Part shown: positions 24,658 through 34,409 of the stretch, piece after piece
Position numbering within the stretch: position 1 is the stretch's first letter
Layout: every line of letters begins with the position of its first letter
NCBI GenBank assembly: GCA_016704485.1
Contig: JADJAA010000001.1
Location: forward strand, 124,001-188,000
Direction: 5' to 3'
Origin: Flavobacteriales bacterium
GTDB taxonomy: Bacteria; Bacteroidota; Bacteroidia; Flavobacteriales_F; PHOS-HE28
Length of the DNA stretch: 64,000 nucleotides
Translations under genes and position numbers: made by a program
The notes under the pieces: model-generated
Databases searched by the model: none
What the model saw: the letters and a program-made list of their open reading frames with translations, nothing else
What the model was told of the DNA's origin: nothing

Positions 24658-25782
24658 CTATTGCTGTTCAAAAAGGCCCACGAACGCTCGTTCCATGGAT
24701 CGGTGGAATCCCTCTAACGTAAATTCTTGCTCAAAGATGCGTCTTCCCTCCTGCCCCATCCTTTCCCTTAATGCCGGATCCCGTGCTAAGAGTACCAGTT
24801 TCTCCGCTGTAACGCTTGGTTCCTGAATAGGTGTCAAATAACCATTCACCCCATCCCGCACCACGGATGGTATACCTCGCCATTGCGTACTTACCAGCGG
24901 TTTAGCGAATTGCATAGCCTCCACCAGCACAAGCCCGAAGCTCTCGGCCTCGAAATAGCTGGGGAAGCAAAATATATCGCACCCCGCGAAGAAGTTGAAC
25001 TTCTCGGCATCCCGTTTCACACCTAGAAATTCTACCTTATCTCTCAAGCCGTGTGCTTCAATGAATGTTCTACATTCCTGTTCATAGGCCACGTCGCCCC
25101 ATTTACCCATGACCTGCAACCGCGCATCAATCCCTTGGGCAATGACGATGCGAAATGCTTCCAACAACACCGAAACACCTTTGCTTGGGATCAACACGCC
25201 GGTGAACAGGATCAGTACCGGCTCACCTGGACCGGCAGTTCGTTCCGGTACGGAGCCACGCATATCCTCGATACCGTTCGGAATGACAATACTTTTTCTC
25301 GCGCCTAGAAGTTCTCCGTCCTCCGGATTCTGAGGTGCGGTTCGAATTGCCAGTGTATGACCGCGATACGCCCACCGGAACAATGGCCTTAATGGCGATG
25401 GCAGTTCCTTCTCAAAACCAGAAACGCCTCCCGCATGAAAGTGGAAAACGACTTTCCTGAATAGCCATCTTGTAGCACATAGCAAAATGATATCGCGCAG
25501 CACAGGAACCTTGTTCGGACCACTAGGCGGATAGTAAAGCACAGGTGACCTGTACCGGAACCGCGCCCTCCAGATATGCAGGATCGTGGTGAATAGGACC
25601 CAAAGCTTCTTGAACGCGAATTTGCCCACGCTCTCCATATCATCCGAGAAGACCATGCGAACGTGGAATAAGCGAATCCGCGTGAATTTACCGTCCAATA
25701 ACTTTTGGATCATTACCGCCTGACCACCAAAAGGCGGGGGCGTTTGACCAACGATCAGAATGCGGTAAGGGACCTGTTCCAC
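24658..25782 (-). CDS. Glycosyltransferase family 4 protein
   Basis: A 374-residue GT-B fold enzyme from GTG 25782 (VEQVPYRILIVGQTPPPFGG). Residues PPPFGGQAV bind near the acceptor site. The C-terminal Rossmann half holds GVLIPSKGVSVLLEAF, then FPSYFEAESFGLVLVEAMQFAKPLV, the E-x7-E donor motif. A longer frame to 25842 overlaps a -7-like box (TATTTTTG at 25794-25787) and is unlikely to be used. Adds a sugar to the lipid-linked unit; specificity unknown. Confidence 0.88.
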   Translation of the reverse strand: MEQVPYRILIVGQTPPPFGGQAVMIQKLLDGKFTRIRLFHVRMVFSDDMESVGKFAFKKLWVLFTTILHIWRARFRYRSPVLYYPPSGPNKVPVLRDIILLCATRWLFRKVVFHFHAGGVSGFEKELPSPLRPLFRWAYRGHTLAIRTAPQNPEDGELLGARKSIVIPNGIEDMRGSVPERTAGPGEPVLILFTGVLIPSKGVSVLLEAFRIVIAQGIDARLQVMGKWGDVAYEQECRTFIEAHGLRDKVEFLGVKRDAEKFNFFAGCDIFCFPSYFEAESFGLVLVEAMQFAKPLVSTQWRGIPSVVRDGVNGYLTPIQEPSVTAEKLVLLARDPALRERMGQEGRRIFEQEFTLEGFHRSMERAFVGLFEQQ

Positions 25783-25963
25783 TGCGCAAAAATAGACCCC
25801 TTGAGCAGTCCTTTTCCGCTGCCTCCAACCTACCATGAACATTCAAAGGTGGAACAGTGAACCATATCCTAAAGGTCATTCGTCGGGCAATTTGTGCCTT
25901 TGGTCTAGATCTGCGAACCGTAGTACCCATAATGGGGTTCAACGACCCAACAATACCAGCACC

Positions 25964-28708
25964 ATGATGAAATTGAAGATCAGAAACTTAATGCTCCTCG
26001 CCGCCTTTACGAGCAGCATATCCGCAATGGCGACCACATACTATGTATCGTCAACCGGTAACGATGCCAACAATGGCACATCACAAAGTACTGCTTGGGC
26101 ATCCGTAGCCCGCGTACAGCAAAGCATGTACGACTACTTGCCCGGCGACATCATTCTCTTCCAACGCGGAGGCACGTTCCCTGGTGAACTATCCCTTTAT
26201 GCCAATGGAACCTCCGGCTCACCGGTCACCTATGGTGCTTATGGTACGGGCGAACAACCGATCATTTCCGGTGGACTTCCCGTCACCACATGGACCGTTC
26301 ACCAAGGCAATATCTACAGTGCCTCGGTTGCGCAACCTGTGAAATACCTGATGGTCAATAATACGCCGATGACGGTTGCCCGCTATCCGAATACAGGTTG
26401 GCTAAGGAACATCAACGGCAGCAACACGCAGATCAACGCGGGTAGCGCGCTCACCCAAGGATCCAATTATTGGAACGGTGCAACCGTAACGATACGTTCT
26501 ACGAACTGGTGCTTCGAGAATGCAACGGTGACCGCATCCAATGGTGGTAATCTCACATTCAGTGCGATCTCCAGCAGTTTGAATGACAATGATTGGGGAT
26601 TCTTCCTAAGCAATAAGCTGAGCGAATTGGACATGGCCGGCGAGTGGTACTATGATGCTGCCCAAGGCAAAGTGTACTTGTGGGCGCCAAACAACGCTAA
26701 CCCGAACAACCTGAACGTACTTGGGTCCATACACGCCAAAGGTTTCGTACCCGGATGGCAGAAACATGATATGATCATTGAGAACCTCTGTTTCCAAGGT
26801 CAGAAAGATGCAGGTATCAGCACGGAGAATAGTTCGAATGTGATCGTACGCAACTGCACATTCCGCCACATGTACAAAGCAATCAGCAGTTCAGGCACCA
26901 ACAATACCTACACCAACAACATCTTGAATGACATCTACGCTTCCGCGATCAACATCTATGATGACAATGCTACGATCACCTTCAACACATTGACCGATTG
27001 TGGTATGCACCCTGGACTTGGTGAAAACATCTGGGGCCATATGGGCATCAACTCGACCGGTTTCGACAACGTTATTGCAAGTAATCGTTTGATGAACATC
27101 GGATACATCGGCATTGCAGCGAACAAGAATGCATTGATCGAAAAGAACGTTGTGACGAACGCAGTTGCACTGCTGAATGATGGTGGTGGTATCGCATTCG
27201 ATAACTCCGACGGTATGATCATTCGCGACAACATCGTTACGGACATGGTCGGTAGCTTGGAGAGCGTTGCCACGAATTACCAAGCCTATTACAAGATCTG
27301 CTTCGGTATTTATTTCGGGAATACATCCTTGAAGAACACCTTGGTTCAACGGAACACTGTAGCACGTTGTACCGGTGCAGGTATCCACGTGGACCATACC
27401 ATGGTATCCATAAACAATCAGATCAAGGACAACGTCCTGTTCGACAACAAGGTCCAACTAAGTCTCAGCGATTTCAGTAACGCCGCAGGACCAGGAGCAA
27501 CAGCACCTTACCACGTTCCGAACTTCAATGATATCTACTCCGGAAATATCATGTACAGCATACGCCCGGACCAATTGTGCATGCGCCACTACAACGTATA
27601 CAGCCCGAACCCTGTTGACTTCGGCACGTTCACCAATAATAAATACTTCAGCCCTTATGAGGATGTGAGCATCTACATCTATAATACCAACAGCGGTGCT
27701 CAGAAGTACTACACCTTGGAACAATGGCAAGTGGCCCGCAACGAGGACTCCAACAGTACCCGAAGCATGCAGAATCTGAACAAGTATGATGTTACGCAAG
27801 TTCACGGTGCCAACATGATCCCGAACGGTGCGTTCGATAGCAACACTACTGGATGGACCGGCTGGCCTACCGAAGGACAGATGACCCGCGATGCGACCTT
27901 TCTGGACAATGGAGCACTGAAGGTGAATTTCAGCAATAACGCTACATACGATGTGTTCTTCATGTACCCTGATGCCATGCCAGCGATCCAGAACAACGAG
28001 TGGTACCGATTGAATTTCAGCATCCAAAGCAATGCGACCGGAATGCTGCGTACAGAGGTGAAAGGCGCTTCACAAATGACCGGTCCATACAGCTTCTTCA
28101 ATACCAACGTAGCGTTCGATGCTGTTCGTCGGGACAAGACGATCATTTTCCAAAGTGACCGCACAGAGACCGCACGTATCCAATTCATCAACAGCTATAT
28201 GGAAAGTCGTTACTGGATGGACAACGTTACGCTTGAGCGCGTAACCGTACAGGAAGTGGATGCCTACGAGCGCCATACCCTACTCGTGAATGATCAAGCC
28301 ACACCACAGCAATTCACACTAACGGAGTGCTGGAGGGATGTTCATGGAGTAGTGCATTTCGGTACCATCACATTACCTGCCTATAGCTCGTTGGCATTGC
28401 AGTTGGAACCGGAAAGCAGCTGCGCACTCACGACCGGAGTTGATGATCCCATCATGACGAAGTTGAACAACGTTGTCGCTTATCCGAATCCAATTTCCGC
28501 TGGTGAGAAACTAACATTCACTGAAGCAATGAAGTCCGCAACCCAAGTACGTTTGTTCGACATTGCAGGCCGTGTTGTGCAAGAGACCCGCATGAACCCA
28601 CGTGAGAACTACATCCACATCAATGCGAACATTCGTCCGGGTGCTTACAATGTGGTACTGGTGTCCGAAACACGCAATGAAGAAATCCATTTGGTCGTTA
28701 CGCGGTAG
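25964..28708 (+). CDS. Secreted right-handed beta-helix protein with T9SS sorting domain
   Basis: A 914-residue protein from the ATG pair at 25964 (MMKLKIRNLMLLAAF). Signal peptide to about residue 22 (ISAMA, then TTYYVSSTGNDANNGTS). Residues about 25-560 have the repeating short-strand pattern of a parallel beta-helix (pectate-lyase-like), for example ENSSNVIVRNCTFRHM and NTYTNNILNDIYASAINIYD. A beta-sandwich-like module follows at about 620-760 (NGAFDSNTTGWTGWP). The last about 80 residues (VVAYPNPISAGEKLTF to the end) are a T9SS type A sorting domain. It is the only plus-strand gene in the polysaccharide cluster. Likely a secreted polysaccharide lyase, hydrolase or epimerase acting on the cell's own polymer, by inference from location. 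Confidence 0.88.
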   Translation: MMKLKIRNLMLLAAFTSSISAMATTYYVSSTGNDANNGTSQSTAWASVARVQQSMYDYLPGDIILFQRGGTFPGELSLYANGTSGSPVTYGAYGTGEQPIISGGLPVTTWTVHQGNIYSASVAQPVKYLMVNNTPMTVARYPNTGWLRNINGSNTQINAGSALTQGSNYWNGATVTIRSTNWCFENATVTASNGGNLTFSAISSSLNDNDWGFFLSNKLSELDMAGEWYYDAAQGKVYLWAPNNANPNNLNVLGSIHAKGFVPGWQKHDMIIENLCFQGQKDAGISTENSSNVIVRNCTFRHMYKAISSSGTNNTYTNNILNDIYASAINIYDDNATITFNTLTDCGMHPGLGENIWGHMGINSTGFDNVIASNRLMNIGYIGIAANKNALIEKNVVTNAVALLNDGGGIAFDNSDGMIIRDNIVTDMVGSLESVATNYQAYYKICFGIYFGNTSLKNTLVQRNTVARCTGAGIHVDHTMVSINNQIKDNVLFDNKVQLSLSDFSNAAGPGATAPYHVPNFNDIYSGNIMYSIRPDQLCMRHYNVYSPNPVDFGTFTNNKYFSPYEDVSIYIYNTNSGAQKYYTLEQWQVARNEDSNSTRSMQNLNKYDVTQVHGANMIPNGAFDSNTTGWTGWPTEGQMTRDATFLDNGALKVNFSNNATYDVFFMYPDAMPAIQNNEWYRLNFSIQSNATGMLRTEVKGASQMTGPYSFFNTNVAFDAVRRDKTIIFQSDRTETARIQFINSYMESRYWMDNVTLERVTVQEVDAYERHTLLVNDQATPQQFTLTECWRDVHGVVHFGTITLPAYSSLALQLEPESSCALTTGVDDPIMTKLNNVVAYPNPISAGEKLTFTEAMKSATQVRLFDIAGRVVQETRMNPRENYIHINANIRPGAYNVVLVSETRNEEIHLVVTR

Positions 28709-28760
28709 CACCTCCAAGAAGAAGTTCCATTTCTGTAAAAAACGACATACTCAAAATTGA

Positions 28761-28790
28761 AGAAAGCCTGCATAAATGCAGGCTTTCTTT
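28761..28790. terminator. Bidirectional terminator between two T9SS genes
   Basis: A perfect 12-base stem AGAAAGCCTGCA / TGCAGGCTTTCT with loop TAAA, T-rich on the plus strand. It lies between convergent genes. Confidence 0.88.
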
Positions 28791-28870
28791 AGTTTACAAT
28801 AGTTTGTTTGCTGTTTCGGTCAACACCGGATCACATCACTTGGCACTATTGAAAACAACGCTACAAATAT

Positions 28871-31180
28871 TCATTGCTTCATGAACCGCTGGCTCGTCCA
28901 TGTCCCCTTGTACAATACGTCTAAAAGGTATGGCCCTGCAGAAAGTATTTGTATATCCACCCAACCATTTGGTGTTACCGTGCCGTTCATTACAACGCGA
29001 CCAAGTGCATCATTCACACGATACTGGACCAATGCGGTAGACTCCAACCGGATCTGGATACGGTCGTGTGCGGGGTTTGGCACAAGTTGGAATGTTCGCT
29101 GTTCTGTACTTGAGGTTATACCGGCCAACACATCCACGCTGAACACGGCTGGTGGTGTAATGATCGGCTCGTTGAAATCGAAAACGATGTGTGCAATATT
29201 GGTAACGGTGGCACCATCCTGTAGGTCCGTTGCGGGCAACATGCTGAACGAGAAAAAGCCGTGGCTGTTCGGTTCATCACTGGTGCTATCGGGTAGCATG
29301 ATGTCATCATGGAAAACATGCAACACACCATCCGTAATGTACCAGTGGTTCGAATGACTGCTTGCAATGAAACGCATGCTCTCCCATTGCAAGTCTTCTG
29401 AAAGTGTATCCAGAATCAGGACGCGCTCTGCGAGATACGTTCCGGTGTTCTGGAAACGGATGGTGTATTCGAGTGGTGTTTCACCTTGTACAACAACAGC
29501 GGGTGAGAGCATTTTCGGGGTGAGGAGTTTGTCATTCGGATCGTAGCTACCTACAACACTATCCTTGAACGTGTAGCTATTGTCTACAGGGGTTTCGTCC
29601 GTGGCCAATGGAGCGGCAATCACCGTGTGCAGAATGTTGGTGCCGAGTGCGATGCTTGCAGCGGTGTTCAGATCTACCGAAATATATTTCGTTTCACCGA
29701 CCGCGATGCCACTAAGATTCCATGTTGCGGTGGTCGTGTTCTGCACATCCGGAGCAATGGAACTGCCAACCCACGATTGGTCGCTATCGTAGGTCAGTGT
29801 AACATTAGCACCCACGGGTATGGTACCGTAGTTCTGGCAGGAAAGGTAGAGCCGGTTATCGAAGCCCGGCCGCGGTGGATCTGCGGTGAGCGATACGCGA
29901 AGGTCTTGGATGTTCGGGGTAAGTACCGCTCCAAAATCATTACCCGTACTGATGTCGCCCATGCTTAGCACATCGGCGGTATGCTGTGTAGGAGCAATGG
30001 ATGCGATGTACGGATAGCTCGATGCTGGTGTAACCGTATAACTTCCTGGTTGCACTATTGTCTCCCAATATCCGAGATCACTACAGCCAACCGTATTACC
30101 TCCGGGTTGTAGTTTGACCATTACCTGTGGCAGGCCTGGTTCACCAACATCGTATTGGCCATTGGCATCAGTGTCCATGAACACGCGCCCGGTGATCCCA
30201 GGATAGATACCCGTGCAATAGGTATTCAGGATCGAGCAATAGGTGGCCGTTTCTTGTGTGATATCCTCGCCACCAATGAAAGCTTCTGTTAAAGCTGAAG
30301 GCCAATTCGGAATACAGCTGGACACAGAGGTAATATAGAGTAGTGTCAATCCATCCGGTAGAAAAGGTACGCAGGTATATGTTGAATTAATAATCAGGCT
30401 TTGCAGTGAAGAGGGTATGGATCCGAGAGATCCAAAAACATCGAAACCTACCGTTAGTTCTTCCATTGTCGGCGGCCAAATGATGGTGCTTTCACCTTCC
30501 ACGTAATGAACCCATGGGCAGTCGACAGCAGAAAAGTCGAGGGACACAGGAAGCGAATAGACCAAGTCCAAAAGCAGAGACTCAACTTGGATGGGTGGGA
30601 TGACTATATTATCCTGGTCCCAAGGTCTGATCTCCATATATTTAATGTATTCCATTACGGACCAATCCACATTAAAATCGCCTTCCATAACCAGATCGAG
30701 CGAATCCGGCATGTCGGTGATCGTAAAGGTCGAAGTGCCATTAGTACAACCCAACCCTTTCAGTTCCATGCGCTCCAAAGTCTGTGGCAGCGTCGGAACC
30801 ACGATCGACCCACAGACCTTCTGTACTTCAAGCATTCTCAAATTTGGCGGGCAAGCCTCCCAAGTCAACTCGAACTGCTGCCAACCATAAGATAGATCGA
30901 GATACAAGGATCGGAGTGAATCCAAATATTCTATCCCTTTTAGATCTATCGATCCAGGAAGAGTACTGAAGCTTTCGCCCAAACTCATAACTTCGAGATC
31001 AGCTATGCCTGGATCTAAAGTATCCATCATGCCCGATACATCAACAATACCGGGGATGTATGAATTCAGCACATCACGCATGTTAAGGTCAGGTATGAAC
31101 ACCTGCGCATTGATGTTATCTGCTATACCTCCCGCAAATACTGCTAGCACACTGCTGAAAACAAAAGATCGAATATTCAT
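28871..31180 (-). CDS. Secreted T9SS cargo with LRR-like N-terminus and repeat domains
   Basis: A 769-residue protein with a signal peptide (about 1-25, ending NINAQ). Residues about 30-310 have leucine-rich-like spacing (LEVMSLGESFSTLPGSIDLK, LRMLEVQKVCGSIVVP). Residues about 330-395 form a SdrD B-type module (GRVFMDTDANGQYDVGEPGL). Two beta-rich modules follow, the second the DUF7619-like block (GSYDPNDKLLTPKM through FDFNEPIITPPAVF). The final about 85 residues (FQLVPNPAHDRIQIRL to RFMKQ) are a T9SS sorting domain. Probably surface-exposed, for adhesion. A diverged copy of its C-terminus lies upstream at 31333-31632. Confidence 0.88.
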   Translation of the reverse strand: MNIRSFVFSSVLAVFAGGIADNINAQVFIPDLNMRDVLNSYIPGIVDVSGMMDTLDPGIADLEVMSLGESFSTLPGSIDLKGIEYLDSLRSLYLDLSYGWQQFELTWEACPPNLRMLEVQKVCGSIVVPTLPQTLERMELKGLGCTNGTSTFTITDMPDSLDLVMEGDFNVDWSVMEYIKYMEIRPWDQDNIVIPPIQVESLLLDLVYSLPVSLDFSAVDCPWVHYVEGESTIIWPPTMEELTVGFDVFGSLGSIPSSLQSLIINSTYTCVPFLPDGLTLLYITSVSSCIPNWPSALTEAFIGGEDITQETATYCSILNTYCTGIYPGITGRVFMDTDANGQYDVGEPGLPQVMVKLQPGGNTVGCSDLGYWETIVQPGSYTVTPASSYPYIASIAPTQHTADVLSMGDISTGNDFGAVLTPNIQDLRVSLTADPPRPGFDNRLYLSCQNYGTIPVGANVTLTYDSDQSWVGSSIAPDVQNTTTATWNLSGIAVGETKYISVDLNTAASIALGTNILHTVIAAPLATDETPVDNSYTFKDSVVGSYDPNDKLLTPKMLSPAVVVQGETPLEYTIRFQNTGTYLAERVLILDTLSEDLQWESMRFIASSHSNHWYITDGVLHVFHDDIMLPDSTSDEPNSHGFFSFSMLPATDLQDGATVTNIAHIVFDFNEPIITPPAVFSVDVLAGITSSTEQRTFQLVPNPAHDRIQIRLESTALVQYRVNDALGRVVMNGTVTPNGWVDIQILSAGPYLLDVLYKGTWTSQRFMKQ

Positions 31181-31332
31181 AGCGACTGATCGTTTGGTCG
31201 TTTCAAACTTGAAAGACCGTTCGTTTTATAGACATAGCTCAACAGAAAAACGCTGTCTGCAAGTTAACGCTTGACAGTTAAGAGGCACCCATTCGCAAAC
31301 ATTGACAGTACCGACTACTGCAATTTTCTGAA

Positions 31333-31632
31333 CTATTGCTTCATGAACCGCTGGCTAGGCCATGTCCCGTTGTGCAACACTTCCAAGAGATATGGCCCCG
31401 CCGAAAGCGCTTGTAGGTCCACCCAACCGTTCGGCGCCACTGTTCCAATCATTACAACGCGACCCAGTGCATCGTTTACACGGTACTGGACCAACGAGGT
31501 GGACTCCAACCGGATCTGGATCCGGTCGTGTGCTGGGTTCGGTACGAGTTGAAATGCTTGTGGTTTTGCGGTTGAAGTAATACCTACCAACACATCCATA
31601 TTGAAAACAGCTGGTGGTGTAACGATCAACAA
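31333..31632 (-). pseudogene. Broken T9SS gene: C-terminal sorting domain only
   Basis: About 97 residues (VTPPAVFNMDVLVGITS, FQLVPNPAHDRIQIRLE, to SQRFMKQ and stop) closely match the C-terminal end of the protein at 28871-31180; I judge the DNA to be roughly 80% identical. There is no signal peptide and the homology stops abruptly near 31625 in AT-rich sequence, so nothing could be exported. It is the tail of a lost paralogue. Confidence 0.85.
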
Positions 31633-31700
31633 AAATAAAATCCAAATGGGCTGAGCAGCGAGATGAACGAATTTACGCCACAGCCCGCACTAGCAGATGC

Positions 31701-32207
31701 TCAACCGCGGCGCGGAATGATCCGCGCTGGATTCCCTACCGCGATATGCCCGGCTGGCACATCTTTCAGGACTACGCTTGCTGCACCGATCGCGACATCA
31801 TCGCCAATGGTGATCGGTCCGATGATGACGGCGTTCGCACCGATATCCACTCGGTCACCGAATTTCGGTGATGCGCTGTACGTGCCATCCGCCAGCTTTT
31901 TATTGCCGATCGTCGTGCTGTTGCGCACGATGCAATTCGCGCCGAAAACAGTTTTATCATTTACGACCAACGCTTGTCCATGATCTATGCGGAAACCCGG
32001 ACCGATCCGTGTTTTCCATGGTAGCTCAATGCAGAGGATCCATTCCACGAAAAAGCGATAGCATAAGAAATAAGGAAAGAACAGAATGAAGGTGATCGTG
32101 CTCTGTCGCAGTAGATGCGCAATGCGGAAAAGTACCATGACGAACATGCCCTTGGGATTGCCCGCGTTGGCCTTTCGGTCCTGAAAAATGGCGAATACGC
32201 TTGCCAT
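31701..32207 (-). CDS. Hexapeptide-repeat acyltransferase (serine acetyltransferase-like)
   Basis: A 168-residue protein. The N-terminal 65 residues hold a hydrophobic segment (ITFILFFPYFLCYRFFV). From about residue 70 a left-handed beta-helix follows with IGPGFRIDHGQALVV, FGANCIVRNSTTIG, VDIGANAVIIGPITIGDDVAIGA and the C-terminal HIAVGNPARII. It resembles colanic-acid WcaB and CysE-type acetyltransferases; in this cluster it most likely O-acetylates a sugar of the polymer. One base separates it from the GT2 gene. Confidence 0.87.
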   Translation of the reverse strand: MASVFAIFQDRKANAGNPKGMFVMVLFRIAHLLRQSTITFILFFPYFLCYRFFVEWILCIELPWKTRIGPGFRIDHGQALVVNDKTVFGANCIVRNSTTIGNKKLADGTYSASPKFGDRVDIGANAVIIGPITIGDDVAIGAASVVLKDVPAGHIAVGNPARIIPRRG

Positions 32208-32208
32208 G

Positions 32209-33042
32209 TTATTTCGAGCCTTTCAGCTTGGGTTTAACGTATTGATTGTACCGCAACTTCATGTGCTGCAGCGGGTACATGCCTGCGCGCACCGCCGTAC
32301 CGATCATGGTCTGGAATGCTCCCATACCCAGGTCCTGACTAACACGCTTTCCTTCTTTGATCACCTTGTACAACGGAACGCTCATACTCGCACCACCTAC
32401 CGTGAAGTTAGCCAACGGTTCCGCGATGTAGATGAATTGGGCTGCACTTTCTCGGAACGCTTCGTAAGTCCATTTGTGATCGGCACTTACGCGCAACTTA
32501 TCATCGAATGGTCGCCCATTGTAATAGGAACGTCGCACGAAAAAGCTGGGATGGTTCAGCACCATTTCCCAGTACTTCAACAGAAAGCCGTTCACCTTCG
32601 CTTTCTTCAGTCCACGTTCTCCATTCGGATAATGCAACCAGATATCGCCGTGAACGATATTCACTTCCGGATGTGCTAATGCCTCACGCATTACACGTGC
32701 GACCGTATCCTCCTCGTACCAATCGTCTGCATTGATCAGACCTACCCACTCGCCCGTACAAAGTGAAATGCCTTTGTTCATGGCATCGTAGATCCCTTTA
32801 TCCTTCGCGCTGTTCCAATAGGCTATCCGATCCTCATACTTCTTGATGATCTTTAATGTCCCATCCGTGGATCCTCCGTCAACGATCACATATTCAATGT
32901 TCGGCCAGTTCTGTGCCAACACGCTTTTGATGGTGCGTTCAAGGAATGCCTCACCATTGTACACCACCGTTACAATACTGACCAGAGGTTCTTGGGGTGT
33001 TCCCACCGGACCTTTTCCCAATGTGCGTGTTCCTCCTTCCAT
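32209..33042 (-). CDS. Glycosyltransferase family 2 protein
   Basis: A 277-residue GT-A enzyme. VSIVTVVYNGEAFLERTIKSV at the N-terminus, DGGSTDGT, the Mn-binding region LINADDW (the D-x-D position is read here as AD-D), and NHPSFFVRRSYY in the acceptor part. The first about 18 residues look like a poorly conserved leader. It overlaps the polymerase gene by one base. Adds one sugar to the repeat unit. Confidence 0.9.
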   Translation of the reverse strand: MEGGTRTLGKGPVGTPQEPLVSIVTVVYNGEAFLERTIKSVLAQNWPNIEYVIVDGGSTDGTLKIIKKYEDRIAYWNSAKDKGIYDAMNKGISLCTGEWVGLINADDWYEEDTVARVMREALAHPEVNIVHGDIWLHYPNGERGLKKAKVNGFLLKYWEMVLNHPSFFVRRSYYNGRPFDDKLRVSADHKWTYEAFRESAAQFIYIAEPLANFTVGGASMSVPLYKVIKEGKRVSQDLGMGAFQTMIGTAVRAGMYPLQHMKLRYNQYVKPKLKGSK

Positions 33043-34352
33043 TAGGCTTCTATTGGCTCTTGTGGCAACATGGTGTTGGCATTCTTGCGCGTAATGAATT
33101 GTGGTTTGATCGCAATGTAAGAGAGCATCATGAAAACCAGTGGAACACCAAAATCAAGCCCGTAAACGAAGATATCGATCTGCCAGATGAACACGAAATA
33201 AACTGCAACCGCGAATAAAGGTCCCTCCATGGCATTGGCGATATAACGCTCGCGATACCACTTGTAGATGTACCACAAGCAAACGGACATGAGCACTACA
33301 CCAACGATACCTTGAGCGAACAGGACCTGCAATGAGCTGCTGTGCATGTGGATCAATTTCGGTGTTTTTACTCCCCACAAGACCGCTATCCGGTCCATGA
33401 ATCCGATCCAATACTGGCCATTGTATCCCCCACCGAATATGAGATCACGACGATCATTCACGAACCAATCCCACGCGGCTTCCCAGATGTAGGACCTTCC
33501 ATTGAATGAGGTAATGTCGGCCTTGTTCACCCGCGAAAGCACAGCTGAGAAGATCGGCAATGTCAGGATCTCATAGATCAACAATGCAAAGCTCATGAGC
33601 AAGGGCAAGGTGAACATTGCTATAGGGTAAACGAACCGTGCCGTGCGCATGATCCTGCTTACGAACAGGATGGTTATGATCAAGAAGACCAGGAATGATA
33701 AGCGGCTGTTCACACTGATCATTACTGCCATATTCACCATATAGAAAAGTGATAAGCCGACGAACGTACCCGGCTTTTTGGTGAAGTCCTTGATGTAGAA
33801 TAAGAGCATCAGATTGATGATGGACAACAAGTGAGCAGCATCGTACAACCCCCGCATGAACGGTAAGTTGATCCTGCCTGGGAACGCATGCATCAAATTA
33901 TGGAAACCCGCTGCGTACCCAAAATAATTCACAACGATCAAGATTGAAACCCCTTTCAGGAACATGCGGGCGAAATCGAAGTCATCATTCTCCCGATTCG
34001 TGATCTGTACGATAATACCTGCATGGAACGGCAAGAGGATCATCAGCGTTTGTAGCGAGGTATTGAATGCATCATATCCGGGGAAGCCCCGACTGAATGC
34101 CACCCACATACCAGCCGCCATTGATAGCAACGCCAACAACCCGATGTAATACACCTTATTGACCATGCGCAATGCCGTACCACGATAGATCAGGTCCAAG
34201 AAATGCACCAATAGGAGGAGTACGAATGGTATGAGCGAAACGAGCATACCCATAGAGAACGAGAACCGCGCACCGATGTAGAACCCTACTCCGTAGAAGG
34301 GTATTCCTGCCGTGAACAGGCCATTGATCAGTTTGCGTTTGGAGATCTGCAA
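33042..34352 (-). CDS. Wzy-like O-antigen/exopolysaccharide polymerase
   Basis: A 436-residue integral membrane protein with about 10-12 hydrophobic helices (for example MGMLVSLIPFVLLLLVHFLD and VVLMSVCLWYIYKWY). A large periplasmic loop lies at about 270-340 (FNGRSYIWEAAWDWF, then GGGYNGQYWIGFMDR), followed by HMHSSSLQVLFAQGIVG, an arrangement typical of Wzy and O-antigen ligase (PF04932-like) proteins, where polymerisation happens. Within this cluster it should join flipped repeat units. Confidence 0.8.
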   Translation of the reverse strand: MQISKRKLINGLFTAGIPFYGVGFYIGARFSFSMGMLVSLIPFVLLLLVHFLDLIYRGTALRMVNKVYYIGLLALLSMAAGMWVAFSRGFPGYDAFNTSLQTLMILLPFHAGIIVQITNRENDDFDFARMFLKGVSILIVVNYFGYAAGFHNLMHAFPGRINLPFMRGLYDAAHLLSIINLMLLFYIKDFTKKPGTFVGLSLFYMVNMAVMISVNSRLSFLVFLIITILFVSRIMRTARFVYPIAMFTLPLLMSFALLIYEILTLPIFSAVLSRVNKADITSFNGRSYIWEAAWDWFVNDRRDLIFGGGYNGQYWIGFMDRIAVLWGVKTPKLIHMHSSSLQVLFAQGIVGVVLMSVCLWYIYKWYRERYIANAMEGPLFAVAVYFVFIWQIDIFVYGLDFGVPLVFMMLSYIAIKPQFITRKNANTMLPQEPIEA

Positions 34353-34409
34353 ATCACTGCGTTTCTGGATCCGTTTGCTTTCGATCGGTCGTTGAGAACG
34401 GTATGGTAC

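Noticed and set aside
26891..28027. Long minus-strand open frames inside the beta-helix gene
   Set aside because: Composition is Val/Ile/Asp/His-rich with no domain pattern; they mirror the codon use of the plus-strand gene.
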